Positions 13,234 to 18,633 of a DNA stretch of 18,633 nucleotides are shown in pieces. The translations under genes were made by a program, and so were the position numbers. The notes beneath the pieces were generated by a model. That model had not been told where the DNA came from and made no database searches. It saw nothing but the letters and a program-made list of their open reading frames with translations. This DNA comes from Dehalococcoidia bacterium UBA2979 (GTDB taxonomy: Bacteria; Chloroflexota; Dehalococcoidia; UBA2979), in contig DEAP01000079.1 of NCBI GenBank assembly GCA_002348225.1, forward strand, positions 1-18,633, in the 5' to 3' direction. The first letter of the stretch is position 1; every line of letters starts with the position of its first letter.

Positions 13234-15291
13234 ATGGAAAATGGACTTTACTTGTCTGTAGTCGTAGGACTCATCGGACTTGTTTTCGCACTCGTGAAAG
13301 CCAGAGCTGTTATGGCCGAGGATGACGGGAACGACACGATGAGGAGTATCGCAAAGGCTATTCAAGAAGGTGCAGCCTCTTTCTTGAAGCGCGAGTACAC
13401 ATTTCTAACGGTATTTGTGGTGGGGATGTTTGTCGTATTGGTTCTCTTCATAGATTTGGACATCTTAGATAAATTCGGTGACCGGGATGATTCTCTATTC
13501 ACATTTGCAACGTCCGTTTCTTACCTGATAGGTGCCATACTCTCCGGGACTGCCGGTTATTTAGGTATGACTATCGCTGTCAGAGCGAACGTTCGTACCG
13601 CAGCTTCAGCCTCTCGCGGACTCAATGCTGGACTACGCACCGCGTTCAACTCTGGAACAGTTATGGGATTAACAGTAGTTGGCCTAGGTTTGATTGGACT
13701 TGTACTGTTGTACGTCATTTGGCAGGACCCTGCACCTCTCGCCGGCTTCGCCTTCGGAGCATCCTCAATTGCACTGTTTGCGAGAGTTGGAGGAGGAATT
13801 TACACGAAGGCCGCTGATGTCGGTGCTGATCTGGTTGGCAAGGTAGAAGCAGGTATCCCAGAAGACGATCCAAGAAATCCGGCAACAATCGCGGACAATG
13901 TCGGAGACAATGTTGGTGATGTGGCAGGGATGGGGGCTGACCTTTTTGAGTCGTACGTCGGGTCGATGGTTGCAGCCATGACCTTAGCAGTAATTTCGCT
14001 GAGCGCTGGGTATGCTACTGAATATATTGTTCTGCCCATTTATATCGCGGCAATCGGGATAATCTCAGCCATCATTGGAACTTTCTTGGTACGAACAAAA
14101 GAGGGAGCATCCCAAGGAGGACTTCTCGCAGCTCTGAGGATGGGAGTATTCGGTGCGTCGGGCCTAGTCCTGATAGGTACGTTCATTGCCGTCCAGCAGC
14201 TTGACCTGGAAATGGATTATTTCTGGGTAGTCTTAGTCGGACTGGTAGCTGGACAAATAATAGGAACGGCTACCGAAGGATTTACCTCGCCTGAAGGATT
14301 CAGTTTCGGCCCAATACAGTACAAACCAACTGTTCAGCTTGCAGCACAGGCCGAATCAGGCACTGGGCCAATCATAATCGGTGGCTTGAGTCTAGGGATG
14401 CTATCTACTGTTATCCCCATGGTTACTGTTGTAATAGCGCTGTACATTTCATATGAGTTGGCTGATTTCTACGGAGTAGCACTCGCAGCGGTCGGTATGC
14501 TAGCCCCTCTAGGAATAACTCTTGCCACCGATGCATATGGGCCAGTGGCCGACAACGCAGGCGGAATCGCTGAGCAGGCCGGACTAGATCCTGAAGTTCG
14601 AGAACGAACAGACGCGTTGGACCAGCTTGGAAACACTACTGCAGCTACGGGCAAAGGCTTCGCTATCGGTTCTGCGATGTTAACGGCACTGGCACTCTTG
14701 GCGACGTTTCAGGCGGTTACTGGTATCGATTCCAGTTCGCTGAGCCTTCTAGAAGCGGATGTAATGATTGGACTGTTAGTAGGGGCCCTAATGCCGTTTA
14801 TTTTCTCGGCTTTGTCGATGGGTGCCGTTGGTCGCGCTGCACAGGCAATGGTTGAAGAAGTCAGAAGACAATTTAGAGAACACCCCGGGATAATGGATGG
14901 CACCGAACAGCCTGACCACGAACGGGCTATTCGAATCTCTACCGACGGGTCTTTAAAAGAGATGATAGTACCTGGCGTAATCGCCGTAGCGGCACCTATT
15001 GTCGTCGGTGCTGTGATCGGTGCACAGGCACTTGGAGGCTTGTTGATTGGATCGATTGCTGCCGGTTCTATGCTTGCCATAATGATGGCTAATGCCGGAG
15101 GAGCATGGGATAACGCCAAGAAGTACATTGAAGAAGGAAACTACGGTGGGAAAAATTCCGAGGCTCATAAAGCGGCAGTCGTAGGTGACACCGTCGGAGA
15201 TCCTTTCAAAGACACCTCCGGCCCTTCACTGAATATTCTGCTGAAACTTATGGCTATAGTTGCGGTAGTTTTCGGACCGTTGTTTTTATAG
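13234..15291 (+). CDS. hppA: K+-dependent membrane-bound ion-pumping pyrophosphatase
   Basis: Integral membrane pump that hydrolyses pyrophosphate and moves Na+ and/or H+ across the membrane. The 685-residue protein has the expected 15-17 membrane helices. The pyrophosphate site is formed by Asp195-x3-Asp199-x3-Lys203 (KAADVGADLVGK) and the NVGDNVGDVAG motif. The C-terminal GDTVGDPFKDTSGPS segment (651-665) also contributes. GNTTAATGKG (466-475) has Ala470 and Gly473, the signature of K+-dependent members; K+-independent ones have Lys and Thr. The gate helix reads DLFES with Glu239, which within the K+-dependent class is common in Na+ pumps. ATG 13234 follows an AGGAAGGA site (13216-13223) with 10-nt spacing; an upstream TTG at 13213 is unlikely. 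The ion cannot be proven from sequence. Confidence 0.95.
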   Translation: MENGLYLSVVVGLIGLVFALVKARAVMAEDDGNDTMRSIAKAIQEGAASFLKREYTFLTVFVVGMFVVLVLFIDLDILDKFGDRDDSLFTFATSVSYLIGAILSGTAGYLGMTIAVRANVRTAASASRGLNAGLRTAFNSGTVMGLTVVGLGLIGLVLLYVIWQDPAPLAGFAFGASSIALFARVGGGIYTKAADVGADLVGKVEAGIPEDDPRNPATIADNVGDNVGDVAGMGADLFESYVGSMVAAMTLAVISLSAGYATEYIVLPIYIAAIGIISAIIGTFLVRTKEGASQGGLLAALRMGVFGASGLVLIGTFIAVQQLDLEMDYFWVVLVGLVAGQIIGTATEGFTSPEGFSFGPIQYKPTVQLAAQAESGTGPIIIGGLSLGMLSTVIPMVTVVIALYISYELADFYGVALAAVGMLAPLGITLATDAYGPVADNAGGIAEQAGLDPEVRERTDALDQLGNTTAATGKGFAIGSAMLTALALLATFQAVTGIDSSSLSLLEADVMIGLLVGALMPFIFSALSMGAVGRAAQAMVEEVRRQFREHPGIMDGTEQPDHERAIRISTDGSLKEMIVPGVIAVAAPIVVGAVIGAQALGGLLIGSIAAGSMLAIMMANAGGAWDNAKKYIEEGNYGGKNSEAHKAAVVGDTVGDPFKDTSGPSLNILLKLMAIVAVVFGPLFL

Positions 15292-15318
15292 CAGCATTAA
15301 AAATAGGAGTTGATTCTA

Positions 15319-15774
15319 ATGACACATATAGAGGTTGGACAAACCGCACCAGACTTTACGCTTCTCAATGAATCTGGGGAAGAAGTTTCTCTAAGTTCTA
15401 TGCGGGGCAAAAAAGTCGTGCTGGTGTTTTATCCCTTCGATTTCTCGCCCCCATGCACAACAGAAATGTGCGCTATCCGAGACGATTTTTCTGGTTGGGA
15501 CACATCAGGAGCTGAGGTTTTCGGAATTAGTCGAGATAGTCGTTATGCGCATGCGGCCTTCAAGAAAGCTGAGAACATTCCAATCACGTTGCTTGCCGAC
15601 GTGAAAGGAGAGGCAGCTCGCGATTACGGTGTTTGGAATGAAGGAGCAGGATTCGCCGAGAGAGGAACATTTATTATTGACGAATCAGGTATTGTGACTT
15701 TTGCAGTCCATAACCCCGCACCTGAAATACGGGACCACTCGGTAGTCGAAGGCTATTTGTCAAACAAGTCCTAA
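15319..15774 (+). CDS. Peroxiredoxin, AhpC/TSA family (PrxQ/BCP-like)
   Basis: Thiol peroxidase of 151 residues that reduces hydrogen peroxide and organic hydroperoxides in the cytoplasm. It starts MTHIEVGQTAPDFTLL, the usual N-terminal strand. The active-site segment is YPFDFSPPCTTEMC. Cys46 is the peroxidatic cysteine in a P-x3-S-x2-C context, where Ser43 replaces the usual Thr. Cys51 is five residues on, as for the resolving cysteine of PrxQ/BCP proteins. RGTFIIDESGIV is the typical C-terminal strand pair. ATG 15319 has AGGAG (15305-15309) 9 nt upstream; an in-frame TTG at 15310 lies too close to that site. It starts 27 nt after hppA and is probably co-transcribed. No thioredoxin gene is adjacent. 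Confidence 0.92.
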   Translation: MTHIEVGQTAPDFTLLNESGEEVSLSSMRGKKVVLVFYPFDFSPPCTTEMCAIRDDFSGWDTSGAEVFGISRDSRYAHAAFKKAENIPITLLADVKGEAARDYGVWNEGAGFAERGTFIIDESGIVTFAVHNPAPEIRDHSVVEGYLSNKS

Positions 15775-15789
15775 AGATATGGCTACTCC

Positions 15790-16182
15790 GTGAAAATCGA
15801 TGACTTACAGGTTGGTAAGTTGGTAAATGATTTCAGCCTCCGAATCGGAGTGGATGACGTATCAGCTTATCTCCTCGCGACTGGCGATTACTCACCTATC
15901 TGGCTTACAGAGAAGCTAGTACCTCCACAAATGATCGTCGCAGAAATAATTGCAAAAATTCTCGAGGTATTGGAGCTCCCAAAGAATCTTGTCCACACTG
16001 GACAGGAGCATATCGCCAGTGACAGGGTTTCCTTCGACGCCGCCCTCCGCATCACTGCAACAGTGAGTCAGCTCTCTAACCGGGCGGGAACCAGTGTCAT
16101 AGTGTTCGATAGTCAAGTGACTGATTCACAAGGAAAGAAGTGTTTTCAGTCCAAGACTAAAGTAATGGTCCTCGGGGGGTGA
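15790..16182 (+). CDS. Single hot-dog domain protein, MaoC/FAS1-like, likely non-catalytic partner
   Basis: A 130-residue protein of the hot-dog fold, resembling the N-terminal half of MaoC/FAS1-type dehydratases. In the hydratase motif position it has ATGDYSPIWL (30-39) instead of the catalytic GD-x-NP-x-H, so Asp33 remains but the Asn-Pro and His are absent. This matches the non-catalytic subunit of heterodimeric hydratases such as mycobacterial HadA or HadC. Its stop overlaps the GTG of the next gene by 4 nt, which suggests coupled translation and a 1:1 complex. GTG 15790 is the start; the ribosome site is poor. The gene follows the peroxiredoxin gene by 15 nt. The role of the partner, substrate-chain accommodation, is inferred from the family. 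Confidence 0.78.
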   Translation: MKIDDLQVGKLVNDFSLRIGVDDVSAYLLATGDYSPIWLTEKLVPPQMIVAEIIAKILEVLELPKNLVHTGQEHIASDRVSFDAALRITATVSQLSNRAGTSVIVFDSQVTDSQGKKCFQSKTKVMVLGG

Positions 16183-16580
16183 CATCAGTGACTGATTTAC
16201 ACTTCCCTCCTAATCTCACCGAAAAATTATTACTAATTGACCAACTGCTAGTCAATAATTACGCTATCGCTTCTGGGGATACCAACCCGATTCATCGAGA
16301 GACAGAGGAGGCCTACAGTGGTCCATTTGGGAAACCTGTCGCACACGGGATGATTCTATATGCTCTCGCATGTCAAATAATGCAAGAGACTTTTGGCCAG
16401 AAATGGATAACAAGTGGATCGATAAGCGTGAAATGGAGAGGCCCCACTCTACTGCCGTCAGAAGTCAGAGCAACAGGAACCCTCAAAAAGCAAAATAGTG
16501 AGCAAGCGCAATACGATATCGACTGTAGCAATCAAGATGGTGAAATACTTCTGACCGCAGTCGCGATAATTCAGAAGTAG
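16179..16580 (+). CDS. MaoC-like (R)-specific enoyl-thioester hydratase subunit
   Basis: Catalytic hot-dog subunit of 133 residues that hydrates or dehydrates acyl-CoA or acyl-ACP thioesters. It carries the full motif YAIASGDTNPIHRETEEA, with Asp34, Asn36 and His39 as the dyad and its support. The downstream GKPVAHGMILYA (51-62) closes the substrate pocket. GTG 16179 overlaps the preceding stop (GTGA), giving translational coupling. A second GTG at 16188 has a G-rich stretch 8 nt upstream and is an alternative that removes three residues. With the preceding gene it forms a HadA-HadB-like pair. The pathway could be fatty-acid synthesis, short-chain acyl-CoA catabolism or a methylaspartate/mesaconyl-type route; no neighbour decides between these. 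Confidence 0.88.
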   Translation: MTSVTDLHFPPNLTEKLLLIDQLLVNNYAIASGDTNPIHRETEEAYSGPFGKPVAHGMILYALACQIMQETFGQKWITSGSISVKWRGPTLLPSEVRATGTLKKQNSEQAQYDIDCSNQDGEILLTAVAIIQK

Positions 16581-16589
16581 TCACCACGC

Positions 16590-16620
16590 TTGGATCCCAG
16601 ACCGCCATTGCCCCTATCAT
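16590..16620 (+). promoter_or_regulatory. Candidate promoter for a leaderless AI-2E-type gene
   Basis: TATCAT (16615-16620) lies 13 to 8 nt before ATG 16628, with TTGGAT (16590-16595) 19 nt upstream as a possible -35. Transcription would begin at or next to the A of the ATG. No Shine-Dalgarno sequence is seen. The spacer is slightly long, so this is tentative. Confidence 0.35.
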
Positions 16621-16627
16621 CTTATCT

Positions 16628-17752
16628 ATGTTGAATAAACAGCAAATGCGATTGGGTCTCTGGATACTCACAATCGGTCTAGTAATTTGGGTATCGTATC
16701 AGGCACGCCTAGCATTAATACCATTTTTCATTGGTACGCTTCTCGCATATATCGTTTCGCCACTGGTCGACCGTGTGTCGCGCATACTCCCTGCAAAAAC
16801 CCGCAGAGGTGATGTCTGGAGACGAGGCATATCTGTCTTAGTTGTGTATGCGGTAGCCTTAATTGGCTTGATAGCGGCAATTTGGGCGATAGCACCCTCG
16901 GTCGCTGAGCAGACCCAGCTTCTTGTAGATGACCTCCCAACGATCTTAGAGGGCGCGCGCCAACAGCTAAATCTTTGGTCAAACAATGTGCGCGAATTAC
17001 TACCAGCGACTTATCGGATGCGTTTCGACGATTATTTGGCGATCCTTATCAGTTCATTCAGTGATGGTGCTTCTAGGACCATAGAGGATTACATATTGGT
17101 CGCAAGCAATGCGATCACCAAAACAATTGGCATTGTTATCGGGTTTTTAGTGGTTCCCTTCTGGATGTTCTATGCAATTCGCGATAGACATTTTGCTGAG
17201 ACAAGCATCAAACAAGCGAGTCCACCGGAAGTACGTGATGACCTGATAAATCTAGCTCGAATAGGTGATTCCATCCTCGGCCGATACTTGCGCGGGCAAT
17301 TACTTCTAGGCTTAGTCGTGGGAGTTGCTGTAGGTCTAGCAATGAAACTGTTAGGGGTGCAGTGGGCTCTATGGCTGGGAGTTTGGGCCGGAGTCACTGA
17401 ACTAATCCCTGTTGCGGGACCTTGGCTCGGAGCTATCGCTGGACTGATAGTTGTGGCCGCAACAAATCCCGACCTCTTCATCTGGGTTGTCGTCATATAT
17501 CTCACAGTCCAATTGACCGAAAATATTTTCTTGGCCCCTCGTATACAGGGCCATGCTGTCCGCATTCATCCGGGATTGATATTACTCTTACTGGTCGTAG
17601 CTGGGTCTTTATGGGGCGCAGTTGGCGTAATAGTAATCGTCCCAATAGCTGCACTACTGAAAGAATTATTTTGGTATCTCGACCGTCGATTGAGAGGTAC
17701 TTCGGCAGCCGGTGCATTGGATAATACTTACTATTCCAGGGACAAGGATTAA
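16628..17752 (+). CDS. AI-2E family membrane permease
   Basis: Integral membrane protein of 374 residues in the AI-2E/PerM/TqsA family. The N-terminal membrane pair (about 9-50) contains PFFIGTLLAYIVSPLVD, and a third helix is near 70-90. A long soluble amphipathic segment (about 95-145) follows, then helices in the C-terminal half. ELIPVAGPWLGAIAG (about 257-271) and ENIFLAPRIQGHAVRIHPGLI (about 298-318) are the family hallmarks. Members export signalling molecules or act as Na+(Li+)/H+ antiporters, and some have no known substrate, so the name should not be read as evidence for quorum sensing. There is no ribosome site upstream of ATG 16628; a TATCAT box suits a leaderless message. It ends 59 nt before the last gene. 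Confidence 0.92.
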   Translation: MLNKQQMRLGLWILTIGLVIWVSYQARLALIPFFIGTLLAYIVSPLVDRVSRILPAKTRRGDVWRRGISVLVVYAVALIGLIAAIWAIAPSVAEQTQLLVDDLPTILEGARQQLNLWSNNVRELLPATYRMRFDDYLAILISSFSDGASRTIEDYILVASNAITKTIGIVIGFLVVPFWMFYAIRDRHFAETSIKQASPPEVRDDLINLARIGDSILGRYLRGQLLLGLVVGVAVGLAMKLLGVQWALWLGVWAGVTELIPVAGPWLGAIAGLIVVAATNPDLFIWVVVIYLTVQLTENIFLAPRIQGHAVRIHPGLILLLLVVAGSLWGAVGVIVIVPIAALLKELFWYLDRRLRGTSAAGALDNTYYSRDKD

Positions 17753-17811
17753 ATTATTCGTTCAAACATGAATGAGTTGACTGAGAACAGGATTTGGTCG
17801 AAGATTTTATC

Positions 17812-18633
17812 GTGAGTACTGCTTCACTACCATACACTTTATTAATAGTACTGATCCAACTCTCAGTCGGATCAGTATGGATGCTAAATATATTTTCCTC
17901 TAAGTATGAACTGACCAATGGATACCTGCTAACCGCTTCGCTCTCAATAATTTCAGCGCTTCTAATATCAATCGTCATCATTCTGCTAAATCCCATCCCA
18001 TCATCGATCGATGGGTTTCAAACCGACCTCGCGTATGAGACATTCATTTCAATTTCATTGGTGGCCCTAACGGGTGTACTCACTGCCCTAAGTCTGTTTA
18101 TTCGCCGACAGACTAATTCACTTCGAACACCAGTGGCAACTGTAGCGTCAATCGTCGGACTCCTCACGATACTGCTTCTCGGAGCGATATTTTCAGGACC
18201 GGCTTGGTCTGCTACTCTCCTTTATCTAAATTTAATATTCGGCTCGTTAGTGCTTGGAGGAGCCTTCATGGCTATGCTTTGGGGGCATTGGTATCTCACT
18301 TCGGGGAGTCTCCCAAAAGAGCCTATGGTATCAATGTCACTTTTTACGCTCATGTGCCTCATATTGCACTCGATTATCGTCATAATTTCCTCTTTACTTC
18401 CTGGCTCCTCTCCACCTGAGAACGAAATTTCCCTTGCCGTGCTTCATATGGAATTGACATTCTGGCTTCGAGTTGGAGTAGGACTCATTTTCCCTATCGC
18501 CGCAACTTGGCTAGCCTTTCATGCCGCAAGAATAGGCGGCATGATGTCTACCACCGGTCTTTTGTATTTAGCCTTGGGAGCATTACTCGGCGGGGAAACT
18601 CTCGGCAGGGCCCTATTCTTCATTACGGCAGTT
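17812..18633 (+). CDS. Multi-spanning membrane protein, cut by the window end
   Basis: An open frame of 274 codons runs off the right edge. I do not recognise a named family. About eight hydrophobic segments are visible, starting with SLPYTLLIVLIQLSVGSVWM. A membrane-edge motif GHWYLTSGSLPKEPM begins at Gly158, and there is a late GALLGGETLGRALFF stretch (256-270) with Glu262 and Arg266. His159 next to Trp-Tyr and the GE-x2-GR pattern recall membrane anchors that bind haem or quinone, such as DmsC/NrfD-like proteins. That is only a resemblance, and no iron-sulfur or molybdopterin partner gene is in view. The GTG start at 17812 lacks a good ribosome site; an ATG 23 codons in would remove the first helix. 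The 3' end is missing. Confidence 0.65.
   Translation, partial: MSTASLPYTLLIVLIQLSVGSVWMLNIFSSKYELTNGYLLTASLSIISALLISIVIILLNPIPSSIDGFQTDLAYETFISISLVALTGVLTALSLFIRRQTNSLRTPVATVASIVGLLTILLLGAIFSGPAWSATLLYLNLIFGSLVLGGAFMAMLWGHWYLTSGSLPKEPMVSMSLFTLMCLILHSIIVIISSLLPGSSPPENEISLAVLHMELTFWLRVGVGLIFPIAATWLAFHAARIGGMMSTTGLLYLALGALLGGETLGRALFFITAV

Noticed and set aside
14709..15128. A 139-codon minus-strand frame opposite hppA
   Set aside because: Antisense to conserved pyrophosphatase helices; composition is a by-product of the sense codons.
16628..17752. Reading the AI-2E family gene as evidence of autoinducer-2 signalling
   Set aside because: The family name is historical; many members move ions or unknown solutes and no luxS-like gene is in the window.
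1..18633. CRISPR arrays, insertion sequences, tRNA or rRNA genes, phage genes
   Set aside because: No direct-repeat arrays, transposase motifs or recognisable RNA genes were seen on reading either strand; short divergent elements could be missed without computation.

Overview
The window looks like bacterial chromosome with moderate G+C content and dense coding. No rRNA, tRNA, CRISPR array, integrase or insertion sequence was recognised. The gene set fits a free-living bacterium, most likely a marine Chloroflexota of the SAR202/Dehalococcoidia type. The hints are a Tat-type lipoprotein binding protein with a Ser/Ala/Gln-rich linker, paired FmdB-like zinc ribbons, a K+-dependent membrane pyrophosphatase and paired single hot-dog hydratases. 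This assignment is an inference from gene content only; there is no phylogenetic marker search behind it.

Layout. (1) Positions 13-4061, minus strand: an oligopeptide/dipeptide-type ABC importer in the order binding protein, DppB-like permease, DppC-like permease. It has a strong sigma70-like promoter, a leader hairpin, and a large intercistronic hairpin after the binding-protein gene. No ATPase gene is in the window; one could lie beyond the left edge. (2) Positions 4214-4672, plus strand: a lone uncharacterised 152-residue protein, possibly leaderless. (3) Positions 4831-11150, minus strand: a long housekeeping run. In transcription order it holds a small tautomerase, ftsH, rplU, rpmA, rpmE, a PII-like cyclic-di-AMP receptor, glycyl-tRNA synthetase, an Mre11/SbcD-like metallophosphoesterase and a seven-iron ferredoxin. 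(4) Position 11229 to the end, plus strand: rnhB, yraN, two tandem FmdB-like zinc-ribbon genes, hppA, a peroxiredoxin, a pair of MaoC/hot-dog genes with 4-nt overlap, an AI-2E-type permease, and a multi-spanning membrane protein cut by the right edge.

How the genes work together. Region 3 joins protein synthesis (L21, L27, L31, GlyRS) to membrane protein quality control (FtsH) and a second-messenger sensor. Region 4 joins RNA:DNA hybrid removal to ion-gradient energetics (pyrophosphatase), peroxide defence and hydratase chemistry on thioesters. Short gaps suggest co-transcription within each run, but only a few promoters can be argued from sequence.

No wholly new multi-gene defence or mobile system is evident. 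The items most worth a second look are the tandem FmdB paralogs with a shared C-terminal region, the HadA/HadB-like split hydratase, the cut-off membrane protein with GHWYL and GE-x2-GR motifs, a likely CTG start in rnhB, two genes with a TANNNT box placed for leaderless transcripts, and the lone 152-residue protein. No stretch longer than 300 bases lacks a gene.
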